Assembly: GCF_022354465.1 (NCBI RefSeq)
Contig: NZ_CP092361.1
Location: 1,054,001-1,118,000, forward strand
Origin: Wielerella bovis
Lineage (GTDB): Bacteria; Pseudomonadota; Gammaproteobacteria; Burkholderiales; Neisseriaceae
Reading direction: 5' to 3'
DNA length: 64,000 nucleotides
A model generated the notes under the pieces. It saw only the letters and a list, made by a program, of their open reading frames with translations, did no database searches and had not been told where the DNA came from. The position numbers were made by a program, and so were the translations under genes. Shown in pieces: positions 35,688 through 43,123 of this stretch (position 1 is its first letter; each line of letters starts with the position of its first letter).

Positions 35688-36121
35688 TATTTCTTCATCA
35701 AAAAATACAAACCCGACAAAGTCAGTAAAATCCCCATAAATTTTGTCCACGAAAATGGCTCATGGAATACCAACAAACCCACAGGTAATAACAGTAAAGC
35801 TGCCATGCCGCCCACCGCCACGCCAGACCATTGCACTGAACCACCGCTGTGATACGCCAACACAAAGCCCAATTCCACCAACATCGTGCCAAATGCCACC
35901 GTCCACACTTTCCAATCCAGCACAATTTGGTGAATTTCCTGCACCGAAACCTTGCCAAAAAACGGAATCAGCAGCAAAGTCATCAACCACGCCGCACCAT
36001 AAATCAAGTTCAAAATTAACATCGGCTGCGCGTTAGTGGCACCATTCAATGCTTTTTGCGACAAATGATAGGTTGCGCTGCCACAAGCTGAAATAATCAA
36101 AAAAATGAACGCAGGTTTCAT
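35687..36121 (-). CDS. Half-size DMT/EamA-type membrane transporter, paralogue 1
   Basis: This 144-residue inner-membrane protein has about five hydrophobic segments and resembles one half of an EamA-type drug/metabolite transporter (FIFLIISACGSATYHLSQKA at the start, ILLTLSGLYFLMKK at the end). Conserved family features include the glycine-rich GGSVQWSGVAVGGMAALLLL and the helix end VFHEPFSWTKFMG. Half-size members work as dimers. The ATG at 36121 has an AAGGAG site. A close paralogue lies directly upstream on the same strand, so the two could form a heterodimer. The substrate is unknown. Confidence 0.83.
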   Translation of the reverse strand: MKPAFIFLIISACGSATYHLSQKALNGATNAQPMLILNLIYGAAWLMTLLLIPFFGKVSVQEIHQIVLDWKVWTVAFGTMLVELGFVLAYHSGGSVQWSGVAVGGMAALLLLPVGLLVFHEPFSWTKFMGILLTLSGLYFLMKK

Positions 36122-36207
36122 CACATCACTCCTTTATAGATACGGAAAATAGATAGAAAAATTTCAGGCTGCCTTTTGTATTGACACACAAAAAGCAGCC
36201 TGAAAAA

Positions 36208-36642
36208 TTATTTACGCACCAAAATATACAAACCTGTCAGCGTAATCACAATGCCCAATACTTTTGACCACGAAAAATGTTCATGGAACAATACAATACT
36301 CAATGGAATCAACAATAAAGCTGCTGCACCATTAACTGCCACGCCACCCCATTGTGCCGAACCACCTGCTTGATACGCCAACAAAAAACCCAACTCAATA
36401 AACATAATCCCAAACGATACCAACCACACGCGCCAGTTGCTCAATAAAGTTGCCGCATAAGATATTTCTACTTTACCAAACAAGGGGATAGCCAGTATGC
36501 ACAACATCATAGACAAGCCATAAAACACGCTTAACATAAACATGGGATTAGCGGTTTCCGTGTGCAGCGATTTTTGTCCGATGTGGTATGAGCAATTGCC
36601 TGCCACTGCAATCAATAAAAAGAGTAAAAATTTGATATTCAT
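36208..36642 (-). CDS. Half-size DMT/EamA-type membrane transporter, paralogue 2
   Basis: This is a 144-residue paralogue of the protein encoded at 35687-36121, of the same length and sharing GGSxQWxGVAV, VFHExFSW and the terminal LTGLYILVRK. It has about five hydrophobic segments and an N-terminal signal-anchor-like helix (FLLFLLIAVAGNCSYHIGQK). The two genes are 87 bp apart with an uptake sequence between them and clearly arose by tandem duplication. They may be co-transcribed and act together in the inner membrane. The substrate is unknown. Confidence 0.83.
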   Translation of the reverse strand: MNIKFLLFLLIAVAGNCSYHIGQKSLHTETANPMFMLSVFYGLSMMLCILAIPLFGKVEISYAATLLSNWRVWLVSFGIMFIELGFLLAYQAGGSAQWGGVAVNGAAALLLIPLSIVLFHEHFSWSKVLGIVITLTGLYILVRK

Positions 36643-36673
36643 GATATTTTTCCTATTTCAGGCAGCCTGAAAA

Positions 36674-37033
36674 TCACAGAGTACGCAAAAAACTTTCGTG
36701 TAATAAACGCACAATTTCATCTTGTTGCAGCGAATCGTCCAAACGCAGCGTCAGCCAATGCGTTTTATTCATGTGATACGCAGGCGCAAAACCTGCTTGC
36801 CCACTCAAATGCGCCACCCATTCAGGCGGCAATTTTACATTAACAATATCCACCATCGCTGTATCTGCTAAACCAATCAGGCTGCCTGAAACGCGCATCA
36901 CAATCGCAAACCATTTACCATTTTTGCGATGCCGAAACACAGCAAATTCGGGATGATTTGCCCATAAATATTCAGGCTGCGTATCGTATTTTTGCGCGAT
37001 ATAATCCAATAAAAAATCTTTTTGAGAAGACAT
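36674..37033 (-). CDS. MmcQ/YjbR-family DNA-binding-like protein
   Basis: This 119-residue cytoplasmic protein belongs to the MmcQ/YjbR family (CyaY-like fold). Typical features are the N-terminal FLLDYIAQKYDTQPEYLWAN, the core FAVFRHRKNGKWFAIVMRV, VNVKLPPEWV and the C-terminal HMNKTHWLTLRLDDSLQQDE. Family members are small and mostly uncharacterised, so the role here is unknown. The ATG at 37033 follows GGAGTCA. The R3b repeat and an uptake sequence lie directly upstream. Another uptake sequence is read in frame as RVSGSLIG-like near residue 49. Confidence 0.88.
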   Translation of the reverse strand: MSSQKDFLLDYIAQKYDTQPEYLWANHPEFAVFRHRKNGKWFAIVMRVSGSLIGLADTAMVDIVNVKLPPEWVAHLSGQAGFAPAYHMNKTHWLTLRLDDSLQQDEIVRLLHESFLRTL

Positions 37034-37060
37034 GATTGACTCCGTTTTCAGGCTGCCTTG

Positions 37061-37171
37061 CAGTACACGACAAAAAATCATTGCTGTAAGTCGGGCATTT
37101 ATGCCCGAAACCATGTGCCGTGATTCATCATGTCGGGCATGAATGCCCGACCTACAATAAATCGTGTACTG
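37061..37171. repeat. R3 inverted-repeat element, copy b
   Basis: The 111-bp element is related to 31930-32050, with CAGTACACGACAA at the left, TCGGGCATTTATGCCCGA and GTCGGGCATGAATGCCCGAC hairpins inside, and ATCGTGTACTG at the right. Full uptake sequences sit at both outer edges in opposite orientation. Confidence 0.75.
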
Positions 37172-37199
37172 AAAGGCAGCCTGAAAACCCAAAATCCCA

Positions 37200-38153
37200 T
37201 TATTCTGCCAACGCCGCACTCAATTCTGCAAACGAACACACCGCTGTCCCCAATTTTGCCACCACTACACCAGCCGCCGCATTTGCCGTGTGCATCGCAT
37301 CGCGCAAATCGTATCCCGCCGCCAAACACAAACCCATCGTTGCAATCACCGTATCGCCTGCACCCGAAACATCGTATACTTCCTGCGCGCGCGTGGGTTG
37401 ATGGTCAATTTGTCCTGCGCGATACAAACTCATGCCTTCTTCACTACGGGTAAGTAATAGCGCATCTAAATCCAAATCATCACGCAATTTTTGTGCTTTC
37501 TCCGTCAAACTGGATTCAGATGACCAGCCACCGACCGCTTCACGCAATTCAGCGCGATTGGGCGTGAGCAAAGTCGCGCCTGCATATTTATCATAATCCG
37601 CACCTTTGGGGTCAATCAACACCGCTTTGCCCAAAGCACGCGCAGCCGCAATCATCACCGCCACATCGCCCAACACACCTTTGCCATAATCCGACAAAAT
37701 TACCGCATCGTATTGCGCCACCAATTCAGCATATTTTTGCGCCACGATTTTCAGGCTGCCTGTATCGGGCGTTTCTTCAAAATCCAAACGAATCAATTGT
37801 TGATTGCGCGATAAAACACGCAATTTTAATGTGGTTGGAGCCGATGAACTGCGCAACAAATAATCGGCAATGCCATCTTGGCGCAACAAATCTGCCAAAG
37901 TATCCGCTGCTTCATCATCGCCCACTACCGATAATAAGGCGACTTGTCCGCCCAAAGCGGCAATATTGCGCGCCACATTTGCCGCACCGCCAGCGCGATG
38001 GTCGGTTTTGTTAATTTTTGCTACAGGAACAGGAGCTTCGGGCGAAATGCGGTTTACATCGCCAAACCAATAACGGTCGAGCATTACATCGCCCACCACC
38101 AACACTTTGGCAGCCTGAAAATCTGATAATAAGGGAGTGCGAGATAAAGTCAT
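37200..38153 (-). CDS. hldA: D-glycero-beta-D-manno-heptose-7-phosphate kinase
   Basis: This PfkB-family sugar kinase makes heptose 1,7-bisphosphate on the ADP-heptose route to the lipooligosaccharide inner core. The 317-residue product is a single kinase domain, not fused to the HldE adenylyltransferase. Features are LVVGDVMLDRYWFGDVNRIS at the N-terminus, GGAANVARNIAALGG, and the ATP-binding and catalytic motif DVSGAGDTVIATMGL near the C-terminus. An uptake sequence is read as DTGSLKIV. Two others lie near the ends, one coding DFQAAKV in the N-terminus. Other heptose genes are not in the window. Confidence 0.95.
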   Translation of the reverse strand: MTLSRTPLLSDFQAAKVLVVGDVMLDRYWFGDVNRISPEAPVPVAKINKTDHRAGGAANVARNIAALGGQVALLSVVGDDEAADTLADLLRQDGIADYLLRSSSAPTTLKLRVLSRNQQLIRLDFEETPDTGSLKIVAQKYAELVAQYDAVILSDYGKGVLGDVAVMIAAARALGKAVLIDPKGADYDKYAGATLLTPNRAELREAVGGWSSESSLTEKAQKLRDDLDLDALLLTRSEEGMSLYRAGQIDHQPTRAQEVYDVSGAGDTVIATMGLCLAAGYDLRDAMHTANAAAGVVVAKLGTAVCSFAELSAALAE

Positions 38154-38176
38154 AATAATGATTGTCCAAAATAAAA

Positions 38177-38202
38177 AAATCGGGGAAATTTTACCCCGAT
38201 TT
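38177..38202. terminator. Hairpin upstream of hldA
   Basis: AAATCGGGG and CCCCGATTT form a GC-rich stem with A/T-rich flanks. On the minus strand it would end transcripts arriving from the AhpD-like gene before hldA. Confidence 0.5.
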
Positions 38203-38246
38203 GTGGATTTTTGCTGGATTTAAATCTGCAAAAGGCAGCCTGAAAA

Positions 38247-38457
38247 TATAGTCGTTTCAAATTAACACGTACAAGGCGACAACGCCCGCCGTGTACAAAT
38301 AGTACATAAGGGCGTTGGCAACGCTGTACTATAGTAAATTAAAATAAGAAATCTGCTTCGTTGCCCACGCCCTTATGTACTATTTGTACACGGCAGGCGT
38401 GGTCGCCTTGCATCTTTCTTATTTTAATTCACTATATTTGTATTTGAAACGACTATA
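38247..38457. repeat. Correia-like element, outer copy E (interrupted)
   Basis: Its ends are TATAGTCGTTTCAAAT and ATTTGAAACGACTATA, as in copies A, B and H. It is split by the inner element at 38330-38436. Removing that element and one TA rebuilds the sequence of copy A in reverse orientation across the junction (GCTGTACTATTTGTATTTG). It lies between hldA and the AhpD-like gene. Confidence 0.88.
38330..38436. repeat. Correia-like element, inner copy E (107 bp)
   Basis: Ends TATAGTAAATTAAAATAAGA and CTTATTTTAATTCACTATA surround a core with GCCCACGCCCTTATGTACTA and TTTGTACACGGCAGGCGTGG. It is inserted in the outer copy with a TA duplication. This is the best-preserved nested pair. Confidence 0.88.
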
Positions 38458-38505
38458 CAAACAAAAAAATCACCCCACCATTCAATCAGCAAGGCGATGA
38501 TGTGA

Positions 38506-39054
38506 TTAAGCAAACGCTTGCAATTCTGGATTGATTTCCGATTGCGCCAAGTTATTGGTGTAGTTGCACAAAGTTGCCAACGCCACGCCCAAAACCACTT
38601 CTACCGATTGCTGTTGCGTGTAACCCGCATCAAAAAATGCTTGCAACTGTGCATCGGAAACCGCGCCTTTGTTTTCCATCACGGCAATCGTGAAACTCGC
38701 CAATGCCGCCAATTTGGCATCATCAAATTCGGCTGGATTAACCGCGCGAGAGGCCTGAATCGCTTGTTCGGACAACAATTTTTTCAATGTCGCCAATTTG
38801 GTATGACCTGCCACGCAAAAACCACAAGCGTTGCGGCGTGCGGCGATGATTTGTACCACTTCGCGTTCGCCACCTGTTAAACTGGTCGCGCCGTTTAATT
38901 TGCCCACTTCTTGATAAAACGCCAATGCTTCGGGCGAATTTGCCAGCACGCCAATCAAATTAGGCAAAAAGCCGTTGGCATTTAAGGCAGCCTGAACGCG
39001 TGGTTTAGCGGCTTCGGGAGCGGTTTCTACAGTGTGTACGGGTAAACGTGCCAT
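38506..39054 (-). CDS. AhpD-like carboxymuconolactone decarboxylase-family protein
   Basis: This 182-residue all-helical protein of the AhpD/CMD superfamily has the redox motif ACGFCVAGHTKLA with Cys77, Cys80 and His84. The motif points to a peroxidase or disulfide reductase role rather than muconolactone decarboxylation. Also typical are GEREVVQIIAARRNACG and the second helix region QQSVEVVLGVALATLCNY. The ATG at 39054 is preceded by AAGGAAA; a start 13 codons earlier is not favoured. No ahpC gene adjoins it. The oxidative-stress role is inferred from the family. Confidence 0.9.
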   Translation of the reverse strand: MARLPVHTVETAPEAAKPRVQAALNANGFLPNLIGVLANSPEALAFYQEVGKLNGATSLTGGEREVVQIIAARRNACGFCVAGHTKLATLKKLLSEQAIQASRAVNPAEFDDAKLAALASFTIAVMENKGAVSDAQLQAFFDAGYTQQQSVEVVLGVALATLCNYTNNLAQSEINPELQAFA

Positions 39055-39284
39055 GATTTTTCCTTGTAAATAAATAATTGATGCAAGCATCATAACAAAA
39101 TAGACAGCTTGAATAAAGATTATATTTTCATGTATGTTAGAAGATTTTTTTATATGATTTTTTTGTCGTATTTGACGGGGTAGGACAGCCTGAAATTTTG
39201 CTTGTTGAATAAGCTATTTTTGGTTTTCAGGCTGCCTGTTGTAAAATGCAGCCTGAAAAATATCAATTGAATAAGGATACAAAT

Positions 39285-40214
39285 ATGAAAGTGATTTTCG
39301 CAGGTACGCCCGATTTTGCCGCCGCCGCATTGCAAGCGATACACGCGGCTGGTTTTGAGATTCCATTGGTTTTAACGCAACCCGACCGCCCGAAAGGTCG
39401 CGGCATGCAATTGCAAGCTTCGCCCGTGAAACAAGCGGCGTTGGATTTGGGTTTACGCGTGGCGCAGCCTGAAAAATTGCGCGGCAATGCGGAAGCACTG
39501 GCGATGTTGCGCGATGTGGGCGCAGACGTGATGGTGGTGGCGGCGTATGGCTTGATTTTGCCGCAAGATGTGTTGGACACGCCCAAACACGGCTGTCTGA
39601 ATATCCACGCTTCGCTCTTGCCGCGTTGGCGCGGTGCTGCGCCGATTCAACGCGCCATTGAAGCGGGCGACACGGAAACAGGCGTGTGCATTATGCAAAT
39701 GGACGTGGGTTTGGACACGGGCGCGGTGGTCAGCGAACACCGTTACGCCATCAAACCGACCGACACCGCCAACGAAGTCCACGATGAATTGATGAGCATA
39801 GGCGCGGCGGCGATTGTGGCGGATTTGCGTGAATTGGTGCGTTCAGGCAGCCTGAAAAGTGTCGCGCAGCCCGAAAATGGCGTTACCTACGCGCAAAAAT
39901 TGTCCAAAGAAGAAGCGAAAATCAATTGGCAGGAATCGGCAGATGTGGTTGCCCGCAAAATCCGCGCGTTCAATCCCGTGCCGACTGCGTGGACAGACTG
40001 GCAAGGCAAACCGATGAAAATTTGGGCAGCCAACACAGTGGCGCAACACGGCACGGCTGGCACCATTTTGGCAGCAAACGCGGACGGCATTGTGGTGGCG
40101 TGTGGCGATGGCGCGGTACAAATCACAGAATTGCAGCCTGCTGGCGCGAAACGGATGACGGCGGCGGCGTTTTTGGCGGGGCGCGAATTGAGCATTGGCA
40201 CAGTATTTGAATAA
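39285..40214 (+). CDS. fmt: Methionyl-tRNA formyltransferase
   Basis: This enzyme formylates the initiator Met-tRNA using 10-formyl-THF. The 309-residue product has FAGTPDFAAAAL at the N-terminus, the catalytic region GCLNIHASLLPRWRGAAPIQ with Asn, His and later Asp, and the C-terminal OB-fold domain. The ATG at 39285 is preceded by AAGGAT; an upstream in-frame start inside an uptake sequence is rejected. In-frame uptake sequences give AQPEKLRG, RSGSLKSV and AQPENGVT. The usual partners def and rsmB are not adjacent. Codon use and GC content look higher than in neighbours, as is typical of this gene. Confidence 0.97.
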   Translation: MKVIFAGTPDFAAAALQAIHAAGFEIPLVLTQPDRPKGRGMQLQASPVKQAALDLGLRVAQPEKLRGNAEALAMLRDVGADVMVVAAYGLILPQDVLDTPKHGCLNIHASLLPRWRGAAPIQRAIEAGDTETGVCIMQMDVGLDTGAVVSEHRYAIKPTDTANEVHDELMSIGAAAIVADLRELVRSGSLKSVAQPENGVTYAQKLSKEEAKINWQESADVVARKIRAFNPVPTAWTDWQGKPMKIWAANTVAQHGTAGTILAANADGIVVACGDGAVQITELQPAGAKRMTAAAFLAGRELSIGTVFE

Positions 40215-40525
40215 TTTTTCAGGCAGCCTGATAGTACAAAAAAATTAAAGTTTGCCTACGGCGTGCGCTCTATCGCCGCGCGGCGACTTACTTTTTAGAA
40301 AAGTAAGCCAAACAATAAAATCAAAAAATATTATTCAAATTCAAATGGTTTGAAATTTTAGGCTGCCTGAACTATTTTATTTTTGTGAATGAGACTGTTG
40401 GACTTGTTTCATTTGGCTTACTTTTTTGATAAACAGCGTAGGTCGGTTTTCCAAACCAACATTCACAAAATGACAACACGCCCAACAATAACCCGATGTT
40501 TCAGGCAGCCTGAAAAAGGAAACCT
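40215..40525. other. Intergenic region after fmt
   Basis: No gene is seen. A hairpin CTTACTTT/AAAGTAAG (40287-40307) follows a GC-rich tract with GCCGCGCGGCG, and a related GGCTTACTTTTTTGATAAAC appears at about 40423. Uptake sequences flank the region. It probably contains the fmt terminator and a decayed repeat. Confidence 0.5.
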
Positions 40526-40843
40526 ATGAATTTACTGTTTATTTGTTCACGCAATCAATGGCGCAGTCCTACTGCTGAACAATTGTTTTATCGCCACCCC
40601 ACCCATCAAGCGCGTTCTGCTGGCACGAGCAGAAATGCGCGGCACACCGTTTCCGCCACCGATATTGCGTGGGCTGATCATATTTTTGTGATGGAAGAAA
40701 AACACCAAGCACGTTTGAAAGCAGAATTTGCCCGCGCCTTGCAATATAAACCTTTGACGGTACTGGATATTCCCGATGATTACCGTTATATGGACGCAGA
40801 ATTAATAGAATTATTGCAAACCAGTTTACAAGATTACTTATAA
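40526..40843 (+). CDS. Low-molecular-weight tyrosine-phosphatase-like protein
   Basis: This 105-residue cytoplasmic protein has the phosphatase P-loop C-x5-R-S as FICSRNQWRSPTAEQLF with Cys7 and Arg13. SAGTSRNARHTVSA follows, and then a late acidic segment DIPDDYRYMDAELI. It is shorter than classical LMW phosphatases (about 150) and matches the short COG4551-like group. Substrate unknown. AAGGAAACCT precedes the ATG. It is isolated between two non-coding gaps. Confidence 0.85.
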   Translation: MNLLFICSRNQWRSPTAEQLFYRHPTHQARSAGTSRNARHTVSATDIAWADHIFVMEEKHQARLKAEFARALQYKPLTVLDIPDDYRYMDAELIELLQTSLQDYL

Positions 40844-41354
40844 TATTCAGGCAGCCTGAAAAAATAAATTGATAATGTTAATTCGGTTAATCAAAATAGA
40901 GGTGATTTATTCTCTTTTATTTTATCAGCATTCTTGTGAGGTGGGAGTGGCTTGGATTTTTTTAATTTGATAAAATTTTAATGAAAATAAATAGTTATAA
41001 ATAAAAATGTCAGATGTAAATATCCAGTCTATCTATGTTTAGTTACGCAGGAATATACAATTTATTCTATAATGGTGTGGTAATTTTATCTCTTCAGGCT
41101 GCATATATCATATAAATGCAGCCTGAAACTATTTTTTTCAACAAGTTGCGTATATAATCACTACATGGAATATATAGTGAATGGCAGTTGTTTAAAATAA
41201 AAATAATACAGCGTTGCCAGTTTCCTTGTGTACTTATTTGTATACGACTATATATTGACCAAAATAGAGTTAGTTTGTCTTGATTTTAATCGAAATTTGA
41301 TTCACTATATCTTTAAATCACATCTAAAATATATGCAGAAAGACGGTACATATT
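40844..41354. other. AT-rich intergenic region before the HTH-UbiX fusion gene
   Basis: A 511-bp stretch without a convincing gene. It contains an uptake-sequence pair (about 41094-41130) and a heavily decayed Correia-like remnant at 41173-41309. The promoter of the fusion gene is expected near the right end. Confidence 0.5.
41173..41309. repeat. Decayed Correia-like element, copy F
   Basis: It begins TATAGTGAATGG and ends TGATTCACTATA. Inside it keeps AATAATACAGCGTTGCCAG, TGTGTACTTATTTGTATACG and a stray ACGACTATATA, the end of a second copy. It may be a collapsed nested pair. Confidence 0.5.
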
Positions 41355-42233
41355 ATGAAAACATTACATCAAATTCGCTTTGAAAATTTTGAAACACTCA
41401 TCAAAGAGGCAGGTAGCGTGGCAGAATTGGCGCGTCAATGTGGTTATAATAAACCTGCGTATTTTTACCAAGTGCGTAGCCAAACCATTAAACCCAATGG
41501 CAAACCTTTGCAATTAGGAAAACGCATTTGTGCCAATTTGGAACGTGGTATGGGTAAACCTTTTGGCTGGATGGATGTGGACCATAGTTCAACTGCAGGT
41601 TTACCTGCGCTAACAGGCAAATTAAAAGAAAGCAATGGCACAATTACTTTAGCATTGACAGGTGCATCTGGCGCATTGTATGGCATGCGGTTATTGGAAT
41701 GTTTATTGTCGGCAGGTAAAACCGTTTATGTATTGATTTCGGCAGCGGCGCGTACGGTTGCCAAACAAGAATTGCAACTGGATTTGCCTGAAAGTGCCAA
41801 AGCTACACAAAATGTTCTGTGCACGCGTTTTGCAGTGAAACCTGCACAACTGCGCGTATTTGCCAACGATGATTGGTTTGCTCCTATTGCATCTGGCAAT
41901 GGTTCGGCAGATGCAATGGTTATTTGTCCTGCCAGCATGGGAACGGTTGCTGCGCTTGCACACGGTACTTCCGATAGTTTGATGGAACGTGCGGCAGACG
42001 TTATGATTAAAGAACGTCGTCCTGTGGTGATTGTGCCGCGTGAAGCTCCTTTGTCTACCATTCATTTGGAAAATTTGTTGAAATTGTCGCAAGTGGGTTG
42101 CACCATTTTGCCACCTGCCGCTGGTTTCTATCACAATCCACAAACAGTTGATGATATGGTGGATTTTGTGGTTGCCAAGATTTTGGACCAACTGCATATT
42201 ACGCATTCACTCGTACCTAAATGGGGGCAGTAA
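41355..42233 (+). CDS. ubiX: HTH-domain / UbiX-type flavin prenyltransferase fusion
   Basis: One 292-residue frame joins two domains. Residues 1 to about 80 look like a Cro/CI helix-turn-helix domain of the phage-repressor type: FETLIKEAGSVAELARQCGY, a basic PAYFYQVRSQTIKP, then LGKRICANLERGMGKPFGWM. From about residue 95 the protein is a complete UbiX: ITLALTGASGALYGMRLLEC, then GSADAMVICPASMGTVAALA, then PVVIVPREAPLSTIHLENLL. UbiX attaches dimethylallyl to FMN to make the prenylated cofactor of UbiD decarboxylases in ubiquinone synthesis. The ATG at 41355 is the only good start and lies in the HTH part. ubiD is not nearby. Fusion with a DNA-binding domain is unusual. Confidence 0.88.
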   Translation: MKTLHQIRFENFETLIKEAGSVAELARQCGYNKPAYFYQVRSQTIKPNGKPLQLGKRICANLERGMGKPFGWMDVDHSSTAGLPALTGKLKESNGTITLALTGASGALYGMRLLECLLSAGKTVYVLISAAARTVAKQELQLDLPESAKATQNVLCTRFAVKPAQLRVFANDDWFAPIASGNGSADAMVICPASMGTVAALAHGTSDSLMERAADVMIKERRPVVIVPREAPLSTIHLENLLKLSQVGCTILPPAAGFYHNPQTVDDMVDFVVAKILDQLHITHSLVPKWGQ

Positions 42234-42311
42234 GTGGAAGGACTGTACGAATTAGTTTCTTTATTACTGCGTTTTGTGGCGTGGTTATTTGGGCTATTTC
42301 GTTCGGATTGA
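42234..42311 (+). CDS. Possible 25-residue membrane peptide
   Basis: A short frame begins GTG directly after the fusion gene's stop and reads MEGLYELVSLLLRFVAWLFG followed by LFRSD. It is a single hydrophobic helix with charged ends. GGGGGCAG lies upstream within the end of the previous gene and could serve as a ribosome site. It could be a small membrane protein coupled to the UbiX fusion, or chance. Confidence 0.35.
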   Translation: MEGLYELVSLLLRFVAWLFGLFRSD

Positions 42312-42444
42312 TATATATCAAAATAATTTGATAAATTTATTTATATAATTCCGAGTATATTACTCGGGTATGTCTCAAATTAGGCAGCCTGAAAAATATT
42401 TTTCAGGCTGCCTATTATATTTTTTGATAGTAAAAGGGAAAATC

Positions 42445-42960
42445 ATGAAAAAAGTCTTGTTCACTATATTAAGTGCTGCATTATGCCAAACCGCTTTTGC
42501 CAAAGGCATTCAAGTTAGCGATGCTTATGCTTATCCTACCGTTGGCAGCATGAATGCAGGTGGCGTGTTTTTGAGTTTGACTAATACCGATGCGCGTGCT
42601 GATAAATTAATCGGTGCAAGTGTGGCAGACACATTGGCGGAAAAAGTTGAAATCCATACACACATTAACGATAACGGTGTGATGCGTATGCGCGAATTAA
42701 AAGGTGGTTTAACATTGCCTGCTGGCAAAACGCAAGAGTTAAAACGCGGTAGCTATCATGTGATGTTGATGGGTTTGAAAAAACCATTGTCGGTGGGTGA
42801 TACTTTCCCTGTAACCTTGAAATATCGTCGCAATAAAGCGCAAACCGTAACCGTAACCGTGCGTGAGCAGCAATATAAGGCCAATGCAGCGCACTCGCAT
42901 GAACATCATCACGACCATCATCATGGTCATCATCACGAACACAATCATCATCAACATTGA
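42445..42960 (+). CDS. PCuAC-family periplasmic copper chaperone with His-rich tail
   Basis: This is a secreted copper(I) chaperone of the PCuA(C) family that supplies copper to the CuA site of cytochrome oxidase or other periplasmic cuproenzymes. The 171-residue product has a signal peptide (FTILSAALCQTAFA, cleavage near residue 19). The domain has copper ligands in VEIHTHINDNGVMRMREL and YHVMLMGLKKPL. The last 24 residues are an extreme histidine tail (HSHEHHHDHHHGHHHEHNHH) able to bind Cu2+, Zn2+ or Ni2+. The ATG at 42445 has AAGGGAA. The domain is bracketed by uptake sequences. SCO and oxidase genes are not nearby. Confidence 0.93.
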   Translation: MKKVLFTILSAALCQTAFAKGIQVSDAYAYPTVGSMNAGGVFLSLTNTDARADKLIGASVADTLAEKVEIHTHINDNGVMRMRELKGGLTLPAGKTQELKRGSYHVMLMGLKKPLSVGDTFPVTLKYRRNKAQTVTVTVREQQYKANAAHSHEHHHDHHHGHHHEHNHHQH

Positions 42961-43123
42961 TTGTGCTTTTAATTAGGCAGCCTGAAAAAACTAAAATATA
43001 TTTTTCAGGCTGCCTCAATCAATTCATCAAAAAATAAACCCTATAAATTACTGGAATATTCATGCTTGCATTCAGGCAGCCTGAAAACTATCCTTATATT
43101 TTTTATACAGCAACACATCTACT

